64,000 bases of DNA, taken from positions 558,001-622,000 of the forward strand of contig JAACJM010000012.1 in NCBI GenBank assembly GCA_013368315.1, in the 5' to 3' direction. Origin of the DNA: Tetrapyrgos nigripes (taxonomy: Eukaryota > Basidiomycota > Agaricomycetes > Agaricales > Campanellaceae). The notes under the pieces are model-generated. The model made no database searches. It had not been told where the DNA came from and worked only from the letters and a program-made list of their open reading frames with translations. Position 1 is the stretch's first letter. Each line of letters opens with the position of its first letter. The position numbers and the translations under genes are program-made. Shown here piece by piece: positions 24,346 through 35,937 of the stretch.

Positions 24346-25742
24346 TCAATGTCGTTTCTTGAGGGCGTCCAGTCGAGAAAACGGAGAGTCACCATTCCAT
24401 CCATCATTGGTTAGGATCGGCAACCCTGGTTGTTCAATAGTGAATGATGCTGACACTGTGGCATAGAAGATCGCTGTATAGCCGACATCAAAGTGAGTAG
24501 CACTTTTAGAAACACCCACTGTCACAAACCTTCATAGATGTCGTTTCCAGAAATCTCAAGTCCTGCTGCGAGTCCTCCCAGAAAACTGTTGCCTGCACCT
24601 GGAAACGATGAGCTGAGCAGTCTATGGTTCAATGCTCAAACGCATCCACCTGTGACATCAACGACATGTTCTGCATCATTCCAGAATGCACTAATCCAGC
24701 GTCCGCCCCTGTCACTCGTTATGATATATGCACCCATCGCCCCGCTTTTTCAAGGGTCAGGTACAGGAAGGCTCTGCAGCAGAAGGATCTACCTTCTGAT
24801 AATAACAGCATCCTTAACCCCGAGCTCCAAAAATTTACTGGCAGCGTGTTCTATAGAGATCTTGTTGGGCGGCAGGGAATACGATAGTAGTGAAAGCGCT
24901 TCTTCTGCATTGGGACTTTGCTTTACCAATGAGCCGAGGGAAAGGATTGGGACGCAAACACTAGAATTTTCACCTCAGGATCGAGATAGACGGCAAGACA
25001 TCCTTGAGAGCGGGCAACTCTTCAGGAATGCATCTGTCCTTGAAGATAATCAGCGACAAAGCAGAATTGTGTAGACATACACCAACAGGTATCGGCTCGT
25101 AAATGGTGGTTGGATTCCATCCCGGTACACTGTTGACCTCGGACATGATAACAGAAGCCCTGGAGGGTGAGCAGATGAAATGTAGGTTTCTAGGCTGTTC
25201 TAATTTGGTCCCATTAAGGTCTCGAGGCGTTATTCTGATCCTGGGGGTGAGGTACTGAAAACTTGAAGACGTCAAAATTTCGTTGATAGAGGAAAACGAA
25301 AACAATCACTTTCGAATGTCTCCTCGATAGGAATTGAGTGCACGCGTCGTAAGAGCCTCAGGCTGGTTTCGAAACATCCACATATCGCTTCCATACTTTT
25401 CAAGCTCTACTTGGATCTCGGGAGGGAAGTCGTGTCCTTTATCAACGATCATACCAACTTGGTGAGGTGGTAGCCTGGCGAAATACATAAAGGCCATAAT
25501 GAAGCACTGGAACACAACGAAAGAGATCAGCCTGACCAGATCCGTGCTCCAACCATTGCATAGGTGCCTCCTCCACCAATCTGGATGGAGATCGTTCAGG
25601 ATGATGCGTTTGAAAATGACTTTGACTGAAGACTCTCCTGTGAGCTGGACGTTTTGCCTGTAGGTTCGCCGTTTTCATCCGCGTATGTGAACTCGTCAAT
25701 AATGAACATTCCTAGAGTGACAAAGGCCCGAGAACCAGACAT
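24346..25742 (-). CDS. PfkB-family carbohydrate kinase (Mak32-like)
   Basis: The start MSGSRAFVTLGMFIIDEFTY is followed by a Ser-rich exon end, then IGGGGTYAMVGARIW, the glycine-rich substrate-binding motif near the N-terminus of ribokinase-like enzymes. The next exons give LPPHQVGMIVDKGHDFPPEI, the PRNLHFICSPSRA region, and SPNAEEALSLLSYSLPPNKI. The second PfkB signature is DVTGAGNSFLGGLAAGLE, with the catalytic Asp expected at GAGNS (here Asn replaces the usual Asp of GAGDS). The last exon ends SPFSRLDALKKRH. At least five introns. Family membership is firm; the Mak32-like fungal subgroup is suggested by the N-terminus, and the substrate is unknown. Confidence 0.85.
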
Positions 25743-26071
25743 GACAGTATAGCAGATGAAGAAAGTCGGCCCGGAAACACTCCCCGAAAATACTACAACT
25801 CGACGAAGACAGTCTCATTGGTCACACGATTAGGGGGCAGGGTTCCTAATGACGAATAATAGCGATATACTTAGGACATACAGAACTACAAGACCCTGGT
25901 GCCTCCGACCTTCGCGCGTATGATCCGGAACGTAAAGCTACATTATACAGTACGGCGGCTTTGAGCTTGCAGTTTAACCTTTTGTTGCCCCACACTCAAG
26001 CACTATCAGAGCCTGGAACGTTAGTATCCTTGGCACCGACCAATCGATGGAGACAAGCTCACCTATATCCG
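25743..26071. other. Short intergenic gap between PfkB kinase and RPC6
   Basis: About 330 bp on the 5' side of the PfkB gene and the 3' side of RPC6. I see no coding signal and no distinctive motif. It should contain the PfkB promoter. Confidence 0.5.
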
Positions 26072-27820
26072 TCATATAGCATCCTCGATAGCAGCCACGG
26101 TGCCTTCCATGAGCCAATCAGTGTAATACACGCATTCCTGTGGGTTTACAGGCCCACCCTCCTTGCAGAACTCAAATGAGGGGCATGTACTGCAAGGTGC
26201 TTGGGACCATCCAAGCGATAAACGTTCTTGTCTGATAGCACGATACACGACCCCTCCACCAGGTTCGTACTCATCATCAAACGCAGGGAAACGAGGAGAA
26301 CTGGAGCGTTTCCTGGATCTTGACTTCCTCTGGCGACGTTGGTCTTCAGAATCGGAATCTGAAGATTCGCTTTCTGAAGAGTATGACCTTCCATTCTTCG
26401 ATCTAGACCGTCTGGAACGATTGTCGTCTGTGTCGTTGTCGGACTCATCATCAGAGTCGTCCCTCTTTTTTGATTTCTTCCTTGTCTTCGGGGAGCCAGA
26501 ATCTGAGCTGTCCTCAATATCTCGACTTCGCTTTCGCTTAGATTTCTTCGAGATACCCTCGTCCTCCGAGTCCGAGTTGGTGGACCTTTTTTTGCTTTTC
26601 CGTTTACGCTTGCTCGAATCACTTTCGTCATCGCTATAAGATCGGTGTTTGCGCTTCTTCTTCGAACGCCGTTCGTCTTCCGAATCGTCATCTCCCAGAG
26701 CACTTGAATCCCAAAGCGAAGTACCAAAGGCTGGAAGCTAGCAAGGGTTGAATCAGATGATTTAATTTCCTGTGTGAAAAGAATTTCGCTGAACCTTTTC
26801 AATCTCACCGTCTAGAACAAGAACATTCAAAAGCATTTCGACATGTTCAACAGACAAGTCTATATCTGTTAAACGTGCCTGCCTCAAGGCATTCCGAATT
26901 TGTTGAGCAGTGGGATACTGTGGCGATTTGGATATCGGGTACAATGCGCCTTCGGTATGATGCGTGCGGCGCTGAGGAAAGCTCTACCCGGGGAAAGTGT
27001 ACATGAGGATAACTCGGTACAGAATAGAAGTTGACACTCACAGCGTCCCTAATAATCTTGTAACATGCTTTGACGAGTGATTCTATGAATTCAGTGTCGA
27101 GTTCATTGTCCTGATACCACGGCCCTCCTGTGAGCGTAACTGAAGGTTCCAGCCCCTCTAACATGAAAATTTTACGTGTGGGATGCTAGGGGCGGGAGAA
27201 ACGTTTAGAAATGGAAATGTGCAACGGCTTAACAGCTTTTCAAGACATACTTGGACTGATGGAACCCGTTTAATGAGTTTTTTCTGAGTCAGTGTCTTCA
27301 AGCAGCGGTCGATGACATTTTGGTGAAGATTGGTCTTGGCTTTGAGGTGTTTTACCCAAATGCCTGGTAATACAAGTTGCATGAGTAATAGCTGACCGTG
27401 GAATGCGCAGAAAACCTTACCTTCGTTTTCAGAGGCTTTAATGTGTCCAAGGACGAGATTTTCTTCTCCCGTAAGATCCTTGGTCCTGTGCGAGGAAGCT
27501 GTTCAGAAAAAAGTCGAGTTACCTCCAATATGAGAGAGAACGTACGCGTCTAGTTCGCTTTTTGTAACGGCCCTGAACGAGATGCTGCCCTTTTTGTCGG
27601 AAAGAGTCTTGAAGTATCCGACAGACAGAAGAAAATTTAGCGCTTTTTGCCGCGCTTTGTTGTCTGGAACGATAGCTTCTGCTTGCTTGGCGGTCAGTTC
27701 CTGCGCCAATGGGAGTGAGATCTAGTTGACATCAAAGAGAATGGCACCAACATGGGTTTCGGTTGCAAGGGCGGCTTGATGAAGCCGGCTTTCCAGGTCA
27801 TTGAGAGGTCGTTTGCTCAT
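26072..27820 (-). CDS. RPC34: RNA polymerase III subunit RPC6 (Rpc34)
   Basis: Pol III-specific winged-helix subunit that contacts TFIIIB (Brf1) and helps open promoters. The first exon MSKRPLNDLESRLHQ splices (GTTGGTGCC...TTGGCGCAG) to ELTAKQAEAIVPDNKARQKA. Further exons carry the winged helices GIWVKHLKAKTNLHQNVIDR and FMLEGLEPSVTLTGGPWYQD, then TAQQIRNALRQARLTDIDLS. The C-terminal Fe-S ligands are intact as C-x2-C-x5-C-x10-C, from CSTCPSFEFC to QEC. Between the last winged helix and these cysteines is an unusual insertion of more than 100 residues, rich in K, R, S, D and E. Otherwise complete. Confidence 0.92.
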
Positions 27821-28116
27821 CCTCGGAGTCGAGGTGATAATCCGAGTTGAAGGATGAAAATTTCCTGTTTGGGAAGTGACAGTCATTTGAAATGCTCCGA
27901 AAACATAAGAATCCTCGGACGTCGTGTCGCATAGCCGCTGGGATGGCTCAAACATACTCTAATTGTAGTCCAAGCTGTTCACAGGCAGAATATATTTAGA
28001 TTAATTTACATTATCTCTGTACGAGGAACCTATCGTATACCTAGTTGGAAGAGTAATCTAATAAAAACACAGTGATATTCGTATTCAAGCTTCCAGAGCA
28101 TATAAATTTAACATGC

Positions 28117-29137
28117 TCAGTAATCCGTAAAAAACTCCGAGTCGATATCAACATCAATGGTCTCGAACGATGGAGCATCAGTCTGCTGAAGCTCTGAAGA
28201 GTTCTGCTCGGAGCTGATCTCGTTGTTCTTCAGAGAACCCCAATGCATCCCAGAAAATTCGAATGTTTGTAGTCGTGGAAACGCGTCAAGGGCGCTGCCG
28301 ACGTCTTCGTAGAAAGCCTAGAATCAAGAGGATGAGAAAAAGATGTTCATGACAGAGAACAAAGGAAGAACCCACCGTATCAGGAGCTTCGGAAGAATTG
28401 TATGTGATTCGCAGATGCGTAACATGTGGAAGGCGCTCGGAGATGAGATGGAGTAATGGAGCAGGGGATGAACTGATTGTCGCTTCGAGAATGGAAACAT
28501 TGCTGACAGAATCAGCGAGGTGCGCCACAACGTCGGTCAGCTCTCCAGACGTGATAAACACGCTATGCACTGGACGTCCTGGTACAATAGCTTGTGCGAC
28601 CTGGGACGAGCCTCTGAACTGCTCGAGGTGAGGAATGATGGAAGCGTCCTCGGGGTTGAAGTAAGCCTGGGACTCGGGGTCAACCTCGAGTCTCAAAAGG
28701 GCAGGCGTCGTTTTCAGGAACGCAGCAACATGAGAGTCGAAAGGGAAGGAGCAAGCAAAGGCGGCCAGCCATTTTGCCTGTACTCCTCGGAGAACCCACG
28801 AAGCGCTGGGGTCGACAAATAGGCTTAGGGAAGACAGCCCGGTCATATGGGAGAGTGCGCGAGCGAGTTGTCGGTAGTATGCAAGAAGGACAGAGGACTG
28901 GGACGCAAGCGAGATGGAAAATGACCTGACATGACGGGCAAGGGCAGGTTTTGCAGCGAGAGTGGGGACGACGGCGAGGTTGTGAAAGGCTGGTGTTATA
29001 TGGATGTCTCTGTAGAGATGTCTCTGGACAATGTTGTAGAAGTGGGAGCAGGAGAGCGAGAGGGCTGCGAGGTGGGAAGAGGGGAGGTGAAGACAGAGGA
29101 TGTCGTGGATTTCAGGGGGAAGACGATTGAGAGACAT
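28117..29137 (-). CDS. F-box-like protein with Leu-rich remainder
   Basis: The N-terminus MSLNRLPPEIHDILCLHLP, then LAALSLSCSHFYNIVQRHLY, fits the F-box consensus (LPxEI, a central Leu-Ser-x-x-Cys helix and a final Tyr-Arg). F-box proteins recruit substrates to SCF ubiquitin ligases through Skp1. The rest alternates hydrophobic strands and helices (SFSISLASQSSVLLAYYRQL, LPHVTHLRITYN), resembling the degenerate leucine-rich repeats common in Agaricomycete F-box proteins. One intron (GTGGGTTCTT...TTGATTCTAG) leads to a second exon with an acidic end, DSEFFTDY. Such genes are very numerous in mushrooms and usually uncharacterised. No substrate can be inferred. Confidence 0.72.
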
Positions 29138-29276
29138 GATACTAGTTTGCCAAGTTCATGATGCGACTTTATATAGAGTAGATTAGAATGTCCACTTTTT
29201 TAAAAAATTCTTTGTCAAGATCGGGTTACCCGGTTAGGGCTCAGGGTAAGGTACACGCGCCTTTTCGCGTTGGTCG
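29138..29276. promoter_or_regulatory. 139-bp divergent promoter, F-box gene/mitochondrial AspRS
   Basis: Head-to-head start codons separated by 139 bp. A TTTATATAG sequence near 29168-29176 could act as a TATA element for the F-box gene or for the AspRS gene. Confidence 0.5.
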
Positions 29277-32072
29277 ATGCTCTTCCTTCGTACTCCCATC
29301 ATCTACTCCCTGCTTCGTGCTTGTCGGCTCCGTACTTCTTCATTATCTGTCCCCAGGTCTAGCGCGTTTTCAACCCGAGATCTCCGCAGTAACCTCCATG
29401 CTCTCTCCGGTCAGTTTCCTCTCATAACCATGTCGACGTGGCCCTAATCCATCTTTGGCTCCATCCTATTTCAGCCCCCTACCCGAGCAGAACCCACCTA
29501 TGCGGCGCCTTGTCTGCTCGTGACGCTGGTTCTCGAGTTTTCTTAACGGGTTGGCTCCTTCCCGAGCGGTGATTATCTTCTATTCCCCATATGACCCATT
29601 CCCAACGCCAACCTAATTCCATCAAGCAAAATCAAGTCCTTGTCCTTTTTTCCTCTCAAAGACGCGTCCGGAACTGCTCAACTGACCGTCAATCACGCCG
29701 ATGCACGTGTCAATGTATCTGCTCTTTCCGATGTCCCTGCCGAATCAGCGGTTTGGATTCAAGGGCAGGTGGTGCTGCGGCCTCCTAGTGCGCGACGTCC
29801 TGTCAGTCCTCCCCTGATGCCTTAAACTATTTCTTTTGTATTGGCTGACGTCCCATGCAAGGGCTCAGCTGGCGAGATTGATGTTCAAGTCGAAAAGTTT
29901 GGCCTCTTAAACCCCGCAGACACTAATCTACCGTTTACACCCTCAAATCCAAACAATTTGGCAAGTCTTTTCTGCATTGTGTTTCGGTCCGCACTCTAAG
30001 AATTTTCTAGCCCAACGAAGAACTAAGGCTCAGATATCGATATTTGGATCTTCGTCGTTCTGTTTTGTCTGAAAACATCAAAAAACGCAGTCAAGTGGCT
30101 CGCATTGTCCGAGACAGCTTGTATGACCATGGCATGCCTCTCTTCTACCGAATGCTATGGAATACTCACGACAAAAGACAGGTTTCACAGAGGTGGAAAC
30201 TCCAGTTCTGTTGAGATCTTCTGTCGAAGGTGCACGAGAATTTTTGGTTCCTACGCGCACCAGTAATGCATCAGCCCAACCCATGTTCTATGCACTGCAG
30301 CAATCACCCCAGCAGCCAAAACAGCTTCTCATCGCCTCCGGTGCTGTGGAGAGGTATTTTCAAATAGCCAAATGCTTCCGTGATGAGGATGGTCGTAAAG
30401 ATAGACAACCCGAATTCACTCAAATAGATCTGGAAATGGCATTCGTTTCGTGGGGCCTCAAAGAGTCAAGTTATCCCCGGTCAGCGTGGTCCGATACCTG
30501 GCGAATAGGAGGTACCGAAGTCCGTGATGTCGTCGAGACGCTAATCAAGAAGATTTGGAGGGAATCCGAGAACACGCAACTTCCTGAGTGTTTCAAGGTC
30601 ATGACTTATCATGAAGCAATGTCTCGCGTGAGCTATTGGTCCACTCTCTGTAATTTTATTGTTTCCAATGCAAATGAGATATCTATTAGTTCGGATCGGA
30701 TAAGCCAGACACTCGATTTGGCATTGAGGTGTGTGTCGTGCAGTGAGAGTCTTCTTGTCAACCTAACGAGGTCTCCAGATTCAAAATATCACGGACCATT
30801 TGCCCCCTGAAGCCAAGCGGTCATTTGAGCAATCGCAAGATATTCTCGAGTGTATCATACTTCGTCAGTCGCGTCATCCCGAGTTCTTGGCTGTAAGGAA
30901 GAAATGCGAGAGAGAACAATCTGTCGTACGTCCAAGCTTTCTTTGACACAGTTCTCTTGACCATATACCGTTACTTTAGAAGCTTGTCAATCTGACTGAG
31001 GGAAACTCGTCTACATGGTTGCTTCGCAGCAAAACCGTTCAATCTCCAGATGTGACGCAACACCAGCAAACCGAAATTAACGAGGCTCTAGGTCTCGTGC
31101 CAGGAGATTGTATTCTCCTCAGCCGGCGGTCGCGAGTACCCAAAGTAGGCAACTTCTCATGTATCTTATACCTGATGATCATTGGTTAATGTTCATTTCA
31201 GGGTGGATCAACTGCGTTAGGACGTCAGCGGCTCCGGTTGCTTGAAGCTGCTTTGACACTAGGCGAGTAAATTTCCGCTCACTTCGTAGCTCATCCTGTA
31301 ATCTGGGCTTTCTTTAGAGAAGCCAATTGTTCTTCCCGAGGCCCCCCACTTCCTCTGGATCACTGAATTCCCTCTATTTACCCGCAGCGATGGCGACAAG
31401 GACTTCCTGGCGAAGGGTAGGTGGAGTAGTTCCCATCACCCATTTACTGCTCCAATGTGGGAGGACGTCGAAGCCCTGTATCACGGTGAAGTGGAATCGG
31501 TATGTCCAGTCAACTTCTCCCGTTTGTTCTGCCTTTCACACACAACAACGTCCTGACCGTACCCTAAAATCTAAAATCCTAACCAGATACGTGGTCAACA
31601 TTACGATCTAGTCCTGAATGGTATGGAAATTGGAGGTGGCTCTGTTCGAGTGCATGACGCGGCGATGCAAGACTTTATCTTTTCTGAGGTTCTGAAGGTA
31701 CGCTTGGATCACAATACAACTATGAATGAAGGTGCTAATCAGCGTTCTTTCACCAACAATAGCTTACTGAGACTGAGAAGGCCCCATTCAGTCATTTGCT
31801 TCACGCCCTACGATGTGGCGCCCCTCCACACGGTGGCATAGCACTAGGTAGGATAGATACGATCTGTCGTTTGACCTACATAGTCTCTCTGCTGACAAAT
31901 TCTGCATACAGGGTTCGACAGGTTGATGTCGATTCTTTGCAAAACTTCCTCAATACGTGACGTTATAGCCTTCCCCAAAACCAGCGTTGGAACTGATTTG
32001 CTGTTCAAAAGTCCTGGGGTTGTGGACCCAGATGTATTGACACAGTATAGTATACAACCTCGATCTCATTAA
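29277..32072 (+). CDS. MSD1: Mitochondrial aspartyl-tRNA synthetase
   Basis: Class II synthetase that charges mitochondrial tRNA-Asp. The start at 29277 gives a typical presequence ([20 protein letters not shown]) and is the only frame that splices to [20 protein letters not shown] and [20 protein letters not shown], the anticodon-binding OB fold. Catalytic-domain motifs are present: [28 protein letters not shown] (motif 1), [20 protein letters not shown] (motif 2, with the catalytic Arg) and a C-terminal [20 protein letters not shown] (motif 3). The intron after AMSR ends CTATTAG and continues [13 protein letters not shown], as expected. About ten introns. The bacterial-type length agrees with a mitochondrial enzyme. 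Confidence 0.92.
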
Positions 32073-33277
32073 TGTAGGAGTAATTGAAGAGAACAATGGT
32101 GATGAAATATAATTACCGAGGTCCTGTATCATTACAGGTTCCAAGCGCATCTATTTCTCAACGTCAACCATTGCAACAATATCATCTGCGCCTTGGCGTT
32201 TCACATTGGATACAGTGTCTTAGAAGAACCTGTCTTCGCCATGATCATTGCCGTCGTAGACGATATCGTTGCTTCTATGGTGCGGGACAGTAAGTCACCG
32301 CTACTTTTGAACAACGGATAGAGAGCACCGCCACCTGCACCGATTTTTTATTCCTCTTGTAAAAACGCTCCATTTGATGAACATTTCTACAAGAGGGATA
32401 GTCCGTATCGGTAGAACTGGCAGAGATATATATTTCGGCTGCCCTCAAGTTTGCCCCGAACCGGGCCGCAAGTCTAGCCGACGCCGATAACAGACTATGG
32501 ATCCTAGAAATCTGCCCAGTTCTTGATTCTGAGCAAATCTGACTTACCAAAATGGCCTACTGTGGTACCAAAACTGCCTGAACTTGCCAAAATTTAGTGA
32601 CTTGAGGGTGATCCATGATAAAATTTTTCCTGGACCCACCTGGACCCAAATTTGCCGCACCATACGTGCCCCATTTGCATTGATATCGCTATCGTCGTGC
32701 AGATCACGCCCTGTTTTGAAGGGGACAAACGGCATAGCAGGTGGTGCCTCGTAAGTAGTCTGGGATTCTGTCGTCCAGAAACAGAGCATCTCAGATCTGC
32801 CGTTTTTGTTGTGTTGCATTAAAAGGTGATACTCTGTGTGAATGGAAAGAGGAAAAAAGAAACCGAGAGAGAAGTTTGCTGGAGGTCAAGCTGTTAAATT
32901 CATAACAAAAATTGCGTTATTCTTAAATTTGTCGAGTAAGAGACACCCTTCTAAACTCTAGACACAAAGACGCAGGCCAGTGTAATTCTTAGACAGTCTC
33001 CTTCCCAGTGTCAGAGCTGGAGCTGCGATTGGTGACTCCCTATTCGATTGAAGAGTCTCCTCTGCAAAAGTAGAGCCAGAAGCTTCATCTTCGCTTAAAG
33101 TGCTGCTTTTGCGGCCTCTGCCACCTCTGTCTCATAGAAGCTGTTGTTTCAATCCTCGTAGTGGCAGACCAACTATGCATTGATATCCAGCATCAGTCCA
33201 TTGAAATCAATGAAGGTAGATACATAGCGGTGTGTGTACATTACCCGTAAAATCAAACATTAAAGAACAGAAATAAT
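32073..33277. other. 1.2-kb gap with orphan coding-like fragments
   Basis: No complete gene is recognised. Three things can be seen. A stretch at about 32140-32330 (+) reads as a mostly hydrophobic peptide (HCNNIICALAFHIGYSVLEE). A block at 32544-32819 is open on the minus strand without a known motif and includes a perfect tandem CCTGGACCCA x2 near 32628-32647. A stretch at about 32960-33130 (-) reads like a C-terminal exon (SPIAAPALTLGRRLSKNYTG). They may be gene remnants or a degraded repeat. Confidence 0.4.
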
Positions 33278-35217
33278 TTAGGATGTGACGGGTACAGGCG
33301 TATGAGTATGAGATTGAGATATCGTCTCCTCACTAGAACTGTTGCCGCTGCCTATCTGGGGTGGTTCGGGCCCGGGAGATGTCGATGTCAAACTCGGAAC
33401 CTCACTGTTCGGTGTCTCCGGTAAAAACGTAGAATTGCGCGGCGTCTTACTGTCCTCGTCATCCATTGGATCATACGTCGATTGACCATACGAAAAAGGA
33501 GTCGCCCAGCTAAAGCTAGGTTTCTTCTGTGGCTGTGGTTGAATGAGAGAAGAACCTCCGTCAAGGGTAGAACCTCCCAGAGAAGAAGAAGGGTTGGAAG
33601 GGTTAGAGGAGTGTCGTGGACGGCTCTCGTCGATAACAGAAAGAACGCTACGGAGTTTTGGTTCTGACTTTCGCGAGTTGTGGGTACGTGCTGGGGGACT
33701 ACATGAGGTGGAAGATGTCGGCGTTGTCGCAGTAGGTGAGGAAGGAGGTGATGAAGGCACTTGGGCCCATTCCGAAGATTCGCTTGGGAAGGCGACAGTG
33801 TTGGGATTGGGGTTGAGATTGTTTTGCATCCAAAATGGGTTGCTAGATGAAGTAGGAAGACCCTCAACGCCGCCATCTGGTTCAGGCGTTCGCGCCGTAG
33901 GACTTGCCGTGGAAGAAGGAGCAGTGGGCATGATGGAAAGAGGTGGTAGAATGCTGAATATTTGGTCTTCGGACTGTGGTGGACCGTAAGAATCGAATGG
34001 ATCTGGAACAGTCTGAAGCATTGGCTCGATTACGGGGTCAGATCTACATTAGAGGCGTCTATCAGCAAAGTTTTCAGGAAATGAAGCGCCGACGTACGCT
34101 TTAGAAGTGAATCTGTCGAATACATCAAGCGTGGAACGAACCACCAGGCAAACCTACTCGGAAATGAACAGTTAGCATCAGGTGCAATGAGGACTGATTG
34201 AAACACGCACTTTTCCTTGCACTACATCCCAAACTTCTTCTTCGTGTTCCATGATCTCCTGGTAGTGGTTTTCCTTGAGTTGAAGAGGATGAGGATTCAT
34301 AATCTCGTCCAATTGTTTCAGAGGTTTACCTTGAGCTCATCCAAATCATCAACTTGACGCTGCAACACCACCAAGGCTTCCCTGAAACTCTGCAAATCTA
34401 GGGACATTCTCGGTGAGCTTGCGTTTGACATTCGTTTTGCAAAGTACCCACTTCTTTCCTTGCGGTTCATATTGCGCTTCTCTGTTTGCTTTATAATCTC
34501 ACTCTTCTCCCTCAGTGCACGTTCATACGACGTCGAACGTTCCTATTTCAAAAGGAGTTTGTTCAACCCACAGAAGACACTGAGAGATGAGCTTACCGTC
34601 ATGATAGTGCGATAAGTGTCAAAATGTTGACGAAGGGGCTTCTCGAAATTCCTGTCAAGGGTTTCTGCCTGGAAAACCTATGAGCGAGCTGAGTGGAGTA
34701 GAGACGCCAGGAAAGCGCACAAGGACATGGTAATGATTCCCAAATAGGTGATGCAATCCAGAAGCAGCTTGTAGACGAGTTCCTGTTTCATACGTGGGCC
34801 CTTTCAACCTGCGTGCAATGAGCTTTATTTCTCTCTCTTTCTCATCAAAAGCCTGACATACCCGCTACAAACCTCCATAGCATCCGCAAATAACGCAGTG
34901 GCTTGTGACATTGTAACGAGAGCCATACGATAATTGGCACACGAGTCCATGAGCTATAATAATACTGAAACTTGAGAAAACTTTTGCTAGGTGGGTATAG
35001 TACGCACTCGTTCATAAGCCTGGACACTAGCCTTGAGATCGGAGCGGGTGATAATCTTGGAGGGGCCGTCTACACCAAAGTTCATGGCTGAAACGTTTGT
35101 TGTTTCTGAAAACGTGGGGGAAGGACTGCGGACATTGCGTGAGATGGAAGACGAGCGTTGTTTGGAGGAATAGGCAGAATTGCGGAGCGAATCTGTGCGA
35201 GACCGCCTAGGAGTCAT
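33278..35217 (-). CDS. Ivy1-like I-BAR phospholipid-binding protein
   Basis: Yeast Ivy1 is an inverse-BAR-like protein on vacuoles that binds phospholipids and Ypt7 and touches TORC1/Fab1 control. The start at 35217 (MTPRRSRTDSLRNSAYSS) is chosen because the extension upstream lacks an ATG. The core follows the Ivy1 order: GVDGPSKIITRSDLKASVQA, CANYRMALVTMSQATALFAD, ASGLHHLFGNHYHVLAETLD, NFEKPLRQHFDTYRTIMTER, then EKRNMNRKER and the VDDLDELK helix. The last exon is a long Pro/Ser/Thr-rich tail ending HTPVPVTS. About eight introns. The helical bundle assignment is by motif memory, not alignment. Confidence 0.8.
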
Positions 35218-35406
35218 GGCAGACGGGAGCAACTTGCGTGAGCGCTGCTTGTCATTTTCCTCACGCTCTAGTATCTAGCTTAATTTCTCGAATTATGTCT
35301 ACTAATTACAATCTACAAACGTACTGTAGCTGCATCATATAGCTGTGGAGCATAAAAGGTCATTAAATGTAAAGATACAGGCAAGGGGTCTACTCACTTG
35401 CAGAGA

Positions 35407-35937
35407 CTATTTTTTGCCAGCACCACCAGCAAGCGCACTCATCTTCTCCGGCGAATCCCTAAGGTAGAACAGCTTGGCCCTCTTCATCCTTCCCTTTGGT
35501 GGTGACCGAATGACTTTGATCGCTTTAACGTGCGGCGAATTGGGATATATCTGCATCTCTACGCCAATTCGTTGTACGACATTACGGAGCACAAAAGACG
35601 TGTCCGGTCCACGACGGCGAATACCAAGCACAACCCCGGTGAACTGGAAAGGTGCGTGTTCCATATTGACGGTGACGATAGACCCGGGATAGATGCATTT
35701 CGGGGAGTGTCTCGAAAACAGGTCGTACAGCAACGTCCGTTTCTCCTGACTTGGAAGATTTTTGTACAAGTAGGGCATCAGCCCTTTGCCTTGTAGCAGA
35801 GGTTTTGGAGGCGGAGCGCGAGGTTCAGGGTGAAGGATAGCCGTTTTGGAGAATGGATATGGCTTTGGGGCAGCTTTTGCTGCTGTCGACGCTGACCTGA
35901 CAGCCCCCGCTGTCCATCTCAAGATATTGGACAGCAT
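35407..35937 (-). CDS. IMG1: Mitochondrial large-subunit ribosomal protein bL19m
   Basis: Single-exon gene of 176 residues. The start at 35937 gives MLSNILRWTAGAVRSASTAA, a good mitochondrial presequence; the further in-frame upstream codons look like 5' UTR. The L19 fold is visible in SIVTVNMEHAPFQFTGVVLG, IRRRGPDTSFVLRNVVQRIG and VEMQIYPNSPHVKAIKVIRS, which match the bacterial L19 signature (FxGVVI-RRG--FTLR---GVGVE--F---P---I). The C-terminus is basic (GRMKRAKLFYLRD). The yeast orthologue Img1 is needed for mitochondrial translation and genome maintenance. Confident. Confidence 0.92.
   Translation of the reverse strand: MLSNILRWTAGAVRSASTAAKAAPKPYPFSKTAILHPEPRAPPPKPLLQGKGLMPYLYKNLPSQEKRTLLYDLFSRHSPKCIYPGSIVTVNMEHAPFQFTGVVLGIRRRGPDTSFVLRNVVQRIGVEMQIYPNSPHVKAIKVIRSPPKGRMKRAKLFYLRDSPEKMSALAGGAGKK

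Noticed and set aside
24538..25074. 178-codon plus-strand frame starting with ATG
   Set aside because: It lies antisense to the PfkB kinase exons, whose spliced frame reproduces both PfkB motifs. The plus-strand frame has no family resemblance.
35218..35232. Upstream extension of the Ivy1-like protein by five residues
   Set aside because: The upstream codon is TTG, not ATG. The ATG at 35217 is the first proper start.
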